DNA of 16,535 nucleotides from an uncultured Collinsella sp. (GCA_959599615.1 CAUGKA010000029.1:1-16535), one strand, 5' to 3'; shown: positions 1 through 6,349, counted from the stretch's first letter. Program-made: numbers and translations. Notes: generated by a model not told the origin, from the letters alone.

Positions 1-414
1 GGTATCGAGATGTTCCGTAAGTCCATGGACTTCTGCGAGGCTGGCGACAACGTCGGTCTGCTGCTCCGCGGCATCAAGCGTGAGGACATCGAGCGCGGCC
101 AGGTTCTCTGCAAGCCCGGTTCGGTTACCCCGCACACCAAGTTCACCGGCGAGATCTACGTTCTGACCAAGGAGGAGGGCGGCCGTCACACCCCGTTCTT
201 CGATGGTTATCGTCCTCAGTTCTACTTCCGTACCACCGACGTTACCGGTACGGTCAAGCTCCCCGAGGGCACCGAGATGGCTATGCCTGGTGACCACATC
301 ACCATCGAGGGCGACCTCATCCACCCGATCGCCATGGAGGAGGGCCTGCGCTTCGCTATCCGCGAGGGTGGCCACACCGTCGGTTCGGGCATCGTCTCCA
401 CGATCATTGAGTAA
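1..414 (+). CDS. tuf: Elongation factor Tu, C-terminal part (5' end outside window)
   Basis: The frame is open from base 1 and ends at TAA 412-414, giving 137 residues of the C-terminal third of EF-Tu, the GTPase that carries aminoacyl-tRNA to the ribosome. What is visible is the end of domain 2 and all of domain 3. Hallmarks are GIKREDIERGQV, the GGRHTPFF motif of the kirromycin/tRNA-binding face, YRPQFYFRTTDVTG, and the ending LRFAIREGGHTVGSGIVSTIIE-type tail. The GTPase domain lies upstream of the window. A terminator hairpin follows 28 bases after the stop, so tuf ends its own transcript before rpmG. Identity is certain; only the 5' boundary is missing. Confidence 0.97.
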   Translation, partial: GIEMFRKSMDFCEAGDNVGLLLRGIKREDIERGQVLCKPGSVTPHTKFTGEIYVLTKEEGGRHTPFFDGYRPQFYFRTTDVTGTVKLPEGTEMAMPGDHITIEGDLIHPIAMEEGLRFAIREGGHTVGSGIVSTIIE

Positions 415-441
415 ATTAGCTCTTTGATATAGCTGACTTAG

Positions 442-477
442 AGAACCCGGCACTTATATGGGTGCCGGGTTCTTTTC
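442..477 (+). terminator. Rho-independent terminator after tuf
   Basis: A 12-bp perfect stem (AGAACCCGGCAC at 442-453 with GTGCCGGGTTCT at 462-473) with an 8-base loop is followed by a short T tract (473-476). It lies 28 bases after the tuf stop codon. Confidence 0.9.
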
Positions 478-618
478 TGCAATGGATATTGAGCCGTTGC
501 TGGTGTCGAGAGGATCGATAATGGTCCTGGATGCACCGTCGATTAGCTCTCGATGGCTTCATTGATGTGTTCCAAATATGAATGGATCCACCGAGAACCA
601 ATTGACTCGAGGTTTTCA

Positions 619-648
619 TTGACAGCACTTACGTGGAGCTGATAAAGT
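619..648 (+). promoter_or_regulatory. Promoter of the rpmG-tRNA-secE-nusG block
   Basis: A perfect -35 box TTGACA (619-624), an 18-base spacer and a -10 like TAAAGT (643-648) stand 46 bases upstream of rpmG. Transcription would start near 655. The bases between the tuf terminator and this promoter (478-618) show nothing I recognise. Confidence 0.7.
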
Positions 649-693
649 AACAACTCGTGCCCGTACGGGGCGGAAATGAAAGGTTCAGGATAC

Positions 694-843
694 ATGCGTA
701 CTCTAGTTACTCTTGCGTGCACTGAGTGCAAGCGCCGCAACTATACGACCACCAAGAACAAGTCGACCATGCCTGATCGTATGGAGATCAAGAAGTATTG
801 CCCCTGGTGCCGTCACCACACGCTGCACAAAGAGACTCGCTAG
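694..843 (+). CDS. rpmG: 50S ribosomal protein L33
   Basis: This is a 49-residue protein of the large ribosomal subunit, normal length for L33. Two CxxC pairs (CTEC at residues 9-12 and CPWC at 36-39) form the zinc ribbon, so this is the zinc-binding form of L33. The N terminus MRTLVTLACTECKRRNY is typical. An in-frame ATG at 676 would add six residues (MKGSGY); I prefer 694 because AAAGG at 679-683 is well spaced for it and family members begin at this point. The tRNA-Trp gene follows 13 bases after the stop, and secE comes next, a conserved neighbourhood in many bacteria. Confidence 0.95.
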   Translation: MRTLVTLACTECKRRNYTTTKNKSTMPDRMEIKKYCPWCRHHTLHKETR

Positions 844-856
844 TCTCTAGTCATAT

Positions 857-932
857 ACGCCAGTAGTTCAATTGGTAGAGCATCGGTCTCCAAAACCGAG
901 TGTTGAGGGTTCGAGTCCTTCCTGGCGTGCCA
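857..932 (+). tRNA. trnW: tRNA-Trp (anticodon CCA)
   Basis: A complete cloverleaf is visible. The acceptor arm ACGCCAG (857-863) pairs with CTGGCGT (922-928), the discriminator is G929 and CCA is encoded (930-932). The anticodon stem TCGGT/ACCGA (883-887 with 895-899) encloses the loop CTCCAAA with anticodon CCA at 890-892. The T loop GGTTCGAGTCC is normal. It sits between rpmG and secE and is probably cotranscribed with them. Confidence 0.97.
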
Positions 933-941
933 GTCATTATT

Positions 942-972
942 CCGTAAGCTCCCACTTGGGGGCTTACGGTTT
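942..972 (+). terminator. Hairpin between tRNA-Trp and secE (possible weak terminator or processing site)
   Basis: A 12-bp stem with one G-T wobble (942-953 with 958-969) and a 4-base loop is followed by only three T (970-972). The weak T run suggests partial termination, or an RNA processing signal that frees the tRNA 3' end, rather than a full stop before secE. Confidence 0.55.
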
Positions 973-1008
973 ACTCATGTATAAGCGCATTGCGCGGAGG
1001 TAACCCAA

Positions 1009-1347
1009 ATGGCCAACAAGAAGAACAAGAAGAAGGCACAGCAGCCGGCACCTGCCAACAACGCTGCCGCCAACTCCAAGGTTGAGGCCAAGAAGGCCGT
1101 TGCCAAGAAGAGCGAGAAGGCTGCGAAGTCTAAGAAGAACGAGAAGCCTGGTTTCTTCGCCCGCACCAAGAAGTATTTCGCTTCGGTGAAGTCCGAGATG
1201 AAGCGTGTCACGTGGCCCGATAAGAAGGAGCTCGTGAACTACTCGGTCGTCGTTTGCGCTTCTCTGATCGTCGTCGGCGTCGTCATCGCTCTGCTCGATG
1301 CTGGCTTTGGCGAGGCTCTTGCTCTGTTCTCTGGATTGAGGGGCTAA
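1009..1347 (+). CDS. secE: Protein translocase subunit SecE
   Basis: SecE is the small clamp subunit of the SecYEG preprotein channel in the cytoplasmic membrane. The 112-residue product has a long, Lys/Ala-rich, probably disordered N-terminal extension (residues 1-47), then the conserved SecE core: an amphipathic helix with VKSEMKRVTWPDKKEL (60-75, including the signature VTWP) and one membrane segment at about 77-97. The single membrane span and short core match the Gram-positive form rather than the three-span E. coli form. The start at 1009 has GGAGG at 996-1000 with good spacing. nusG starts 4 bases after the stop codon, so the two are tightly coupled. Confidence 0.96.
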   Translation: MANKKNKKKAQQPAPANNAAANSKVEAKKAVAKKSEKAAKSKKNEKPGFFARTKKYFASVKSEMKRVTWPDKKELVNYSVVVCASLIVVGVVIALLDAGFGEALALFSGLRG

Positions 1348-1350
1348 ACC

Positions 1351-1887
1351 ATGTCTAAGCGTTGGTACGTCGTTCACACTTACTCTGGATACGAGAACCG
1401 CGTTAAGTCCGATCTCGAGCATCGCATCGAGACTATGGGCATGCAGGACCGTATCTTTGATATCGAGATTCCTATGGAGCGCGTCACCGAGATTAAAGAG
1501 GGTGGCAAGCGTGAGACCAAGGATTCTAAGATCTTCCCGGGTTATGTCCTGGTTCGCATGGAAATGGATGACGACGCTTGGACGTGCGTTCGTAACACGC
1601 CTGGCGTCACCGGTTTCCTGGGCGGCAACGGCAAGCCCGCTCCGCTTTCCCGTGACGAGTACAATAAGATGACTCGTCGTCCCGGTAAGGGCGATTCGCC
1701 CAAGCGCACCTCGGTTGATATTCAGGTCGGCACGTCCGTCCGCGTCACCGATGGCCCGCTTACCGACTTTGATGGCAAGGTCTCCGAGGTTAACACCGAG
1801 GCTGGCAAGCTCAAGGTCACGCTGATGATCTTTGGCCGCGAGACGCCGGTCGAGCTCGACTTTAACCAGGTCGCTGTCATCGCTTAA
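1351..1887 (+). CDS. nusG: Transcription termination/antitermination factor NusG
   Basis: NusG binds the RNA polymerase clamp and links it to Rho or to the ribosome (S10). The 178-residue product has the NGN domain at residues 1 to about 110 (start SKRWYVVHTYSGYENRVK, then FPGYVLVRMEMDD and VRNTPGVTGFLG) and a C-terminal KOW domain (about 125-178, VGTSVRVTDGPLTDFDGKV). Length is normal. The start ATG at 1351 lies 3 bases past the secE stop; GAGG at 1338-1341, inside the end of secE, serves as its binding site. The 120 bases between nusG and rplK contain no clear terminator. Confidence 0.97.
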   Translation: MSKRWYVVHTYSGYENRVKSDLEHRIETMGMQDRIFDIEIPMERVTEIKEGGKRETKDSKIFPGYVLVRMEMDDDAWTCVRNTPGVTGFLGGNGKPAPLSRDEYNKMTRRPGKGDSPKRTSVDIQVGTSVRVTDGPLTDFDGKVSEVNTEAGKLKVTLMIFGRETPVELDFNQVAVIA

Positions 1888-2007
1888 GTTTTTGTCCGTT
1901 CGCGCGAGCGTGCTTCTTCTGTGACTGCTCATCTCAGGAGTGCTTCTAACACGTGCGTGCTTACGATATAGCAAGTACTTCACACTCGTGATTCGAAAGG
2001 AATGACC

Positions 2008-2436
2008 ATGGCTGAGAAGAAGGTTGCCAACGTCATTAAGCTCCAGATTCCTGCTGGTGCAGCTAACCCCGCTCCTCCCGTCGGCCCCGCCCTGGGCGCC
2101 GCTGGCGTGAACATCATGCAGTTCTGCCAGGCCTTTAACGCCGAGACGCAGGACAAGAAGGGTGACATCATCCCCGTTGAGATCTCTGTCTACGAGGACA
2201 AGTCCTTCTCCTTCATCACCAAGACCCCGCCGGCGGCTCACCTCATCAAGAAGGAGCTGAACCTCAAGTCTGGTTCCGCTAAGCCCCAGGCCGACAAGGT
2301 TGGTCAGCTCTCCCAGGAGCAGCTCACCAAGATCGCCGAGATCAAGATGCCGGACCTCAATGCCAACGACATTGACGCCGCCAAGAAGATCATCGCCGGT
2401 ACCGCCCGCTCCATGGGCGTCACCATCGCTGAGTAG
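2008..2436 (+). CDS. rplK: 50S ribosomal protein L11
   Basis: L11 forms the GTPase-associated centre of the large subunit together with L10/L12 and 23S rRNA. The 142-residue product has the usual length. The proline-rich N-terminal motif (IPAGAANPAPPVGPALG) and the C-terminal RNA-binding domain ending in GTARSMGVTI are both clear. Two in-frame ATGs exist (2002 and 2008). I choose 2008 because AAAGG at 1996-2000 is 7 bases away from it but only 1 base from 2002, and because MAEKKVANVIKLQ is the normal L11 start. rplA follows after a 117-base spacer carrying RNA structures. Confidence 0.96.
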   Translation: MAEKKVANVIKLQIPAGAANPAPPVGPALGAAGVNIMQFCQAFNAETQDKKGDIIPVEISVYEDKSFSFITKTPPAAHLIKKELNLKSGSAKPQADKVGQLSQEQLTKIAEIKMPDLNANDIDAAKKIIAGTARSMGVTIAE

Positions 2437-2454
2437 CGATTTCTTTAGGTAATG

Positions 2455-2480
2455 ACGGGTGCTCCGACCGGGACGCCCGT
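2455..2480 (+). other. Small hairpin in the rplK-rplA spacer
   Basis: ACGGGTG (2455-2461) pairs with CGCCCGT (2474-2480), 7 bp with one wobble, with no long T run. A second small hairpin, GTGTGC (2486-2491) with GCACAC (2498-2503), follows. They may be a weak attenuator or RNA processing structures in the rplK-rplA transcript. Confidence 0.4.
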
Positions 2481-2510
2481 TATATGTGTGCAATAGGGCA
2501 CACGATACGA

Positions 2511-2540
2511 TGTGGGAGGGCTCACGCCCGTTTAACCACA
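2511..2540 (+). promoter_or_regulatory. Candidate L1-binding autoregulatory RNA element before rplA
   Basis: TGTGG (2511-2515) pairs with CCACA (2536-2540). Inside, an asymmetric internal loop (GA on one side, GTTTAA on the other) leads to a second helix GGGC/GCCC (2518-2521 with 2526-2529) capped by TCAC. The string GTGGGAG plus a helix-internal loop-helix shape resembles the L1 site on 23S rRNA, which ribosomal L1 mRNAs are known to mimic for feedback control. The element ends directly at the GGAGG binding site of rplA (2541-2545), so bound L1 would be expected to block ribosome entry. The function is inferred. Confidence 0.55.
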
Positions 2541-2553
2541 GGAGGTAATGCAC

Positions 2554-3261
2554 ATGGCTAAGCATGGTAAGAGCTATAACGCCGCTGCCGAGAAGATCGA
2601 CCGCGCCACGCTCTACACCCCCCTTCAGGCTGCCAAGCTCATCAAGGAGCTCGACACCGCCAAGTTCGACGAGACCGTCGAGGCCCACTTCCGTCTGGGC
2701 ATCGATACTCGTAAGGCTGACCAGAACATCCGTGGTTCCATCTCCCTGCCCCACGGCACCGGCAAGACCGTTCGTGTTGCCGTCTTCGCCGAGGGCGAGA
2801 AGGCCCGCGAGGCTGAGGCTGCCGGCGCCGACATCATCGGTTCCGACGAGCTTGTCGCCCAGATTCAGAAGGGCGAGATCAACTTCGACGCCGCTATCGC
2901 TACGCCGAACATGATGGCCAAGGTTGGCCGCATCGGTAAGATCCTTGGTCCCCGTGGCCTCATGCCGAACCCCAAGCTCGGCACCGTGACCATGGACGTC
3001 GCCAAGATGGTCTCCGAGCTCAAGGCTGGCCGCGTTGAGTACCGCGCCGACCGCTACGGCATCTGCCACGTGCCCCTGGGCAAGAAGTCCTTCTCTGAGC
3101 AGCAGCTCGTCGAGAACTACGCTGCCCTGTACACCGAGATCCTGCGCGTCAAGCCCTCTTCTGCTAAGGGCAAGTACGTCAAGTCCATCTCCGTGTCTTC
3201 CACCATGGGCCCTGGCGTCAAGGTCGATCCCGCTATCCAGCGCGACTTCCTGGCTGAGTAA
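2554..3261 (+). CDS. rplA: 50S ribosomal protein L1
   Basis: L1 forms the mobile L1 stalk that releases E-site tRNA, and in many bacteria it represses its own operon. The 235-residue product is full length (about 230-235 usual). Family blocks seen include DETVEAHFRLGIDTRKADQNIRG, TPNMMAKVGRIGKILGPRGLMPNPK and the ending VKSISVSSTMGPGVKVD. Two ATGs are possible (2548 and 2554). I choose 2554 because GGAGG at 2541-2545 has 8 bases of spacing to it and MAKHGKSY is the usual start. A strong terminator follows 36 bases after the stop. The usual next genes rplJ and rplL are not in this window. Confidence 0.97.
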   Translation: MAKHGKSYNAAAEKIDRATLYTPLQAAKLIKELDTAKFDETVEAHFRLGIDTRKADQNIRGSISLPHGTGKTVRVAVFAEGEKAREAEAAGADIIGSDELVAQIQKGEINFDAAIATPNMMAKVGRIGKILGPRGLMPNPKLGTVTMDVAKMVSELKAGRVEYRADRYGICHVPLGKKSFSEQQLVENYAALYTEILRVKPSSAKGKYVKSISVSSTMGPGVKVDPAIQRDFLAE

Positions 3262-3297
3262 CTAACAGTTACTGCCTGAGCAAAGCAAGCATTGCTA

Positions 3298-3342
3298 AAG
3301 AGACCCGGTTCTGCCTCGTGCAGGACCGGGTCTCTTGCTTTT
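3298..3342 (+). terminator. Strong terminator after rplA
   Basis: A 17-bp stem (3298-3314 with 3320-3336, one G-T wobble) with a 5-base loop is followed by GC then TTTT (3339-3342). It closes the rplK-rplA transcript. Confidence 0.9.
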
Positions 3343-3351
3343 GAGTCAACG

Positions 3352-3391
3352 AAACCACCACGAAGGGGACAGGCACCCTTGTGGTGGTTTT
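3352..3391 (+). repeat. Hairpin repeat copy 1 (reverse core orientation)
   Basis: Outer arms AAACCACCAC (3352-3361) and GTGGTGGTTT (3381-3390) pair perfectly, then AAGGG pairs with CCCTT across a one-base bulge. The core reads GGGGACAGGCACC on the + strand, the reverse complement of the core in the other five copies. It lies just after the rplA terminator and just before the leader-peptide promoter, and its arm-plus-T pattern could stop transcription in either direction. Confidence 0.85.
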
Positions 3392-3393
3392 AC

Positions 3394-3422
3394 TTGTGTT
3401 GTACTTTAGCGCGATGTAGTAC
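3394..3422 (+). promoter_or_regulatory. Possible promoter of the leu leader region
   Basis: TTGTGT (3394-3399) and TAGTAC (3417-3422) are 17 bases apart, ahead of the leader peptide. Both boxes are only partial matches to consensus, so this is a placement guess supported mainly by position. Confidence 0.3.
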
Positions 3423-3447
3423 TACCCGAGGCCGAAGGGAGCCCAAC

Positions 3448-3507
3448 ATGTTTAAGAACACGCAACAGCTCCTAGGCCTAGCGCTACTAGATTGGATAGC
3501 GCGCTAG
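3448..3507 (+). CDS. Leucine leader peptide of an attenuator (LeuL-like)
   Basis: A 19-residue open frame, MFKNTQQLLGLALLDWIAR, has its own binding site (AAGGGAG at 3435-3441, 6 bases before ATG). Five of its 19 residues are Leu, encoded CTC CTA, CTA and CTA CTA; CTA is otherwise little used for Leu in this GC-rich window. Such Leu-codon runs in a short leader ahead of leuA are the sensor of transcription attenuation: low charged tRNA-Leu stalls the ribosome here. The codons at 3484-3489 (CTA CTA) overlap and adjoin an RNA arm that competes in the downstream folding. The operon it served is now a pseudogene. Translation of the peptide is inferred, not shown. Confidence 0.75.
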   Translation: MFKNTQQLLGLALLDWIAR

Positions 3508-3553
3508 GGTTGTAATCTCGCTATAACGATTTGTTGTACCCGGGTGCGCTATC
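3481..3553 (+). promoter_or_regulatory. Attenuator: mutually exclusive leader RNA helices
   Basis: Arm 1, GCGCTA (3481-3486, inside the Leu codons), can pair with TAGCGC (3497-3502). Arm 2, GATAGCGCGCT (3495-3505), can instead pair with GGTGCGCTATC (3543-3553), 11 bp with two G-T wobbles and an 8-bp perfect core. That arm 3 is also the left inner arm of the terminator hairpin at 3537-3594. A ribosome stalled on the Leu codons covers arm 1, frees arm 2 to hold arm 3 and prevents the terminator. This is the classical 1:2, 2:3, 3:4 layout read directly from the sequence. Confidence 0.72.
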
Positions 3554-3594
3554 GTCTGCCGCTTTCAGGCGTGATGAGCGACACGGGTATTTTT
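3537..3594 (+). terminator. Attenuator terminator of the leu leader
   Basis: TACCCG (3537-3542) pairs with CGGGTA (3584-3589). Inside, CGCT/AGCG (3547-3550 with 3577-3580), ATC/GAT (3551-3553 with 3573-3575, one bulged G) and GCC/GGC (3558-3560 with 3568-3570) extend the stem. TTTTT follows at 3590-3594. It lies 30 bases after the leader peptide stop and before the leuA relic. Confidence 0.75.
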
Positions 3595-3660
3595 CTATCT
3601 CTAGGCCTTCTCTCTCTCCTGAAAGCCATCTGTCATAAAACGGTCAATCAGGAGGAACAT

Positions 3661-4232
3661 ATAAGCCGCAAAATCACAATCTTTGACGCCACCCTGTGCG
3701 ACGGTGAGCAGTCGCCGGGCGCCAGCATGAATACCGAGGAAAAGCTCTTCATCGCCCGCCAGCTGGTGCGCATGAACGTGGACGTTATCGAGGCGGGCTT
3801 TCCCATCTCGAGTCCTGGTGACTTTCGCTCCGTACAGGAGATTGGCAAGATTGCGGGCGACCGATGCACGGTATGCGGCCTGACGCGCGCTGTCGACAGG
3901 GATATCGAAGTGGCTGCAGAGGCGCTCAAAACGGCCCAGAGGCCCCGTATCCATACAGGGCTGGGTGTGAGCACCAGTCACCTGCGCGACAAGCTCCATA
4001 TGACTGAGGAAAGGGCAATTGAGTGAGCGATCCATGCCGTCAAACATGCTCGCAAGTTCGTTGACGATGTTGAGTTTTATGCCGAGGATGCCGGCCGCTC
4101 CGATCAGGAGTTTCTGGTGCGCATTATCGAGGCGGCCGTAAAGGCCGGTGCCACGGTCGTGAACATCCCCGATACGATGGGCTACAACATGCCGTGGGAC
4201 TTTGGCGCCCGCATCCGTGACCTGCGCGGGCG
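3661..4232 (+). pseudogene. leuA: leuA relic: 2-isopropylmalate synthase, N-terminal part
   Basis: The reading frame beginning SRKITIFDATLCDGEQSPGA continues through VDVIEAGFPISSPGDF and, past a stop, DDVEFYAEDAGRSDQEF and NIPDTMGYNMPW, all typical of LeuA, which condenses acetyl-CoA with 2-oxoisovalerate in leucine synthesis. It is dead for several visible reasons. AGGAGG (3650-3655) is 5 bases before ATA (3661-3663), where ATG belongs. The catalytic motif RDGEQ has Cys for Arg (TGC at 3697-3699). An in-frame TGA stands at 4024-4026, where Arg (CGA) would fit. Homology stops near 4232, after about 190 residues, so the rest of the barrel and the C-terminal regulatory domain are gone. The first three lesions are all consistent with G:C to A:T transitions. 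The leuB relic follows in another frame. Confidence 0.93.
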
Positions 4233-4249
4233 CTGCGGGTGCGGCCGGT

Positions 4250-4867
4250 CAGCGTGCGGTCGACGTGATGGAGTATCGCGAGTACGAGATTGAGCGCATT
4301 GCGCGCCAGGCATTTGAGGCGGCGCGCAAACGTCGCGGCAAGGTGACGAGCGTTGATAAGCGCAACGTGCTGGAGACGAGCCGCATGTGGCGCGAGATCG
4401 TGCATCGCGTGCAAGACGAGGAGTACTCCGACGTGGAGCTTGAGGACCTGCTCGTCGACAACGCCGCCATGCAGCTCATCAGTCGACCGGCAGACTTTGA
4501 CGTCGTGGTGACGGAGAACATGTTCGGCGACATCCTGTCCGATGAGGCGGCTCAGATTACCGGATCGCTCGGTATGCTTGCCTCTGCCTCGCTGGATGAT
4601 GGCGTATCGCTGTTTGGGCCGAGCGCTGGCAGCGCTCCTGACATCGCGGGGCTCGGCGTGGCCAATCCGCTGGCTCAAATCTTGTCGGTGGCGATGCTGC
4701 TGACCTACGCGCTCGACATGGGCGAGCAAGCCGCGTGGATCGAGAGCGCCGTGGCGCGCGTGCTCGACGAGGGCTGGCGCACCCGTGACATCGCCGATGT
4801 CAACACCCCGGCAGATAAGATCCTCGGCACCACGACGATGGGCGACAAGGTCGTCGCCGCGCTGTAG
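4250..4867 (+). pseudogene. leuB: leuB relic: 3-isopropylmalate dehydrogenase, C-terminal part
   Basis: From about 4250 the second frame encodes roughly 205 residues of LeuB, the NAD-dependent oxidative decarboxylase of leucine synthesis. Landmarks are RKRRGKVTSVDKRNVLETSRMWRE (carrying the conserved Lys and Asp of the active site), VVVTENMFGDILSDEAA, and the NAD-binding stretch GPSAGSAPDIAGLGVANPLAQILS. The N-terminal 150 or so residues are missing, and there is no start codon with a binding site. The frame differs by one from the leuA relic, so no fusion protein can be made. Apart from the truncation, the remaining frame is undamaged to its TAG (4865-4867). A deletion between leuA and leuB is the simplest explanation. 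Confidence 0.92.
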
Positions 4868-4892
4868 GCGATGCCGATTCAAGCTGTCAAAT

Positions 4893-4949
4893 ATCTCAAT
4901 CTGTAACATCTAAGGGGCAAAATCGTTCCTACCTGTTACAGATTGAGAT
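4893..4949. repeat. TCTGTAACA palindrome, unit 1
   Basis: A perfect 16-bp inverted repeat, ATCTCAATCTGTAACA (4893-4908) and TGTTACAGATTGAGAT (4934-4949), encloses a 25-base centre. TTTT overlaps its right end (4949-4952), so as RNA it could also act as a terminator after the leuB relic. Unit 2 has the same architecture 80 bases further on. Confidence 0.88.
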
Positions 4950-4972
4950 TTTCGGCCGAGCATCCGTGGTCT

Positions 4973-5029
4973 GTCTCGATCTGTAACAGCTAACCGATTA
5001 TTTGGGCCCTACCTGTTACAGATTGAGAC
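4973..5029. repeat. TCTGTAACA palindrome, unit 2
   Basis: A 16-bp inverted repeat with one G-T pair, GTCTCGATCTGTAACA (4973-4988) and TGTTACAGATTGAGAC (5014-5029), has the same 25-base centre length as unit 1. The outermost pair is changed on both sides relative to unit 1 (A-T there, G-C here), so pairing has been kept. The two centres share only their edges (CTAA near the left, CCTACC at the right). Confidence 0.88.
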
Positions 5030-5059
5030 AAACCGTTGGGACAGGTCGGACGAGTCAGC

Positions 5060-5100
5060 AAAACCACCACAAAGGTGCCGGTCCCCTTCGTGGTGGTTTT
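5060..5100 (+). repeat. Hairpin repeat copy 2
   Basis: AAAACCACCAC (5060-5070) pairs perfectly with GTGGTGGTTTT (5090-5100). The core between them, GGTGCCGGTCCCC, is one base off the family core. Its left flank from 5039 is nearly identical to the flank of copy 3. The bases 5101-5218 after it hold no gene I can support; they separate this repeat from the convergent DUF4179 gene. Confidence 0.88.
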
Positions 5101-5218
5101 TAGCGCAACGAGGTGTTCCCAGCCGACCATACGGGCGGCCTTGCGCTCACGCTGCTCGATGACAGCGCATCTTTAGACGCGAAGTGCGGAACCGGGTGCA
5201 TATACGAGTCGCGTAGCG

Positions 5219-6349
5219 TTACGAATTCATGGGAATGACCGTATCGCCAATTTGTACGCTTGCAATCTTGTCTGTGTCACAAACTTGCGAGAACGGCCAG
5301 GTCTTGTGGACATCAGTGGTGCCGTTATCCAGTTTATTTGCGAAATAGCCGCTGTGGCTGGTTGCGTCCTCAACATGACCGTCTTTGAACGTCACGATGA
5401 GGGGTATGTTGCCAACGGCATCCATAGACTCCTCCATGTTTTGAGACATCTTGCCGCTGTTGTTGTCGTGTTCGATGGAACGATCTATGTTGTAGCGGAC
5501 TGAAACGCCAACGCAGGATACGGTGGCCTCTTGAATCGTCGCCTTGGTGCCGTTAAAGTTGACCGATTTGGGCGCGGGAATCGTAACGGATGTATCTTCG
5601 TAATTCAGCTGGAACTTAAGATCCCATGGGCCCGTAAGTATTTTCTTATACTCGGGAAGCTCTTTGCCAGCACGTGGCACAACGAGAGAGTTGATATGCG
5701 TGCGGACGGTCCTGCCCATAAGGCCGGGTGATTCAACGCTGAACTGTGCAAAGTATTGAATGCTGGAGTCATTGGGGTTCTTGTCAATGAGCCATGATTG
5801 GCCTTGGCCGCCATGCTCGCCATCAACGTATACGTTTCCATCGACACTTCCGGCGATAGTTCCGTTCTCGCCCGGCTCGGAAAGCTTTTTCAGGGCAGCG
5901 GGATCGTCGAACGTAAGCGTATAGGCGATGGTAACCATATCCTTGTCGCCCATGATGGCGTCGGCGGTCACGGTGACTCCGTTGTTGGAGCAGCTAGCAC
6001 CGACGGGCCGGCCAATACGGTCGATGATCTCGGTTTGAGAAGCAGGTCCGTCAAAGATGTCGGAAAGCATGTCAGAAGGAAGCGGCAGGACGCCTGTTGC
6101 CATAGCCGTGCCAGCGCCTCCAATGACGATAGCGAGGACTGCCGTTACAGCGGCAATGCGAGCGACTGTTCTTACGGGATGGCGGGCGATGCGCGGCTTG
6201 CGTCGCGTGCCATTAAAGTTGCTTTGAGCGGTCGCCGCATCGCTTGAGGCGACGGACTGAGCAATCGAGTTTGCCATGTGCTGCTTCGCATTATCGGTAA
6301 ACGAAATGTGCTCCAGGGCGTGGCGATAGTCATTCGAATTCGTAGTCAT
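5219..6349 (-). CDS. Membrane-anchored DUF4179-like protein, putative anti-sigma factor
   Basis: The 376-residue product has a cytoplasmic N-terminal part (1-60, basic near 49-60), one membrane segment (about 62-86) and a large outside domain of about 290 residues rich in beta-type sequence, with three cysteines. This layout, and its place directly behind an ECF sigma gene, fits the DUF4179-type regulators that hold sigma factors at the membrane in Gram-positive bacteria. The anti-sigma role is inferred from context. The start at 6349 has AGGAG (complement of 6356-6360) 6 bases upstream. Its first 20 bases overlap the end of the sigma gene, so translation is coupled. No clear terminator follows the stop. 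Confidence 0.8.
   Translation of the reverse strand: MTTNSNDYRHALEHISFTDNAKQHMANSIAQSVASSDAATAQSNFNGTRRKPRIARHPVRTVARIAAVTAVLAIVIGGAGTAMATGVLPLPSDMLSDIFDGPASQTEIIDRIGRPVGASCSNNGVTVTADAIMGDKDMVTIAYTLTFDDPAALKKLSEPGENGTIAGSVDGNVYVDGEHGGQGQSWLIDKNPNDSSIQYFAQFSVESPGLMGRTVRTHINSLVVPRAGKELPEYKKILTGPWDLKFQLNYEDTSVTIPAPKSVNFNGTKATIQEATVSCVGVSVRYNIDRSIEHDNNSGKMSQNMEESMDAVGNIPLIVTFKDGHVEDATSHSGYFANKLDNGTTDVHKTWPFSQVCDTDKIASVQIGDTVIPMNS

Noticed and set aside
964..3069. A 701-codon open frame on the - strand
   Set aside because: It lies antisense to secE, nusG, rplK and rplA, all certain genes, and its Leu/Gly/Asp-rich product looks like a shadow of GC-rich codons.
3400..3650. T-box leader ahead of the leu relic
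   Set aside because: No AGGGTGGNACCGCG-type T-box motif or specifier stem is seen; the leader-peptide attenuator explains the region better.
3544..3660. GTG at 3544 as the real start of the leuA frame
   Set aside because: The added residues do not look like LeuA, the codon lies inside the attenuator terminator, and a good binding site points to 3661.
4124..4909. A 261-codon open frame on the - strand
   Set aside because: Antisense to the leuB relic and rich in His/Arg, as expected for the complement of this gene.
5101..5163. A coding-like stretch on the - strand (VIEQRERKAARMVGWEHLVAL)
   Set aside because: Too short, without a start or a clear family, and it runs into a hairpin repeat; it could be a gene scrap but I cannot support it.
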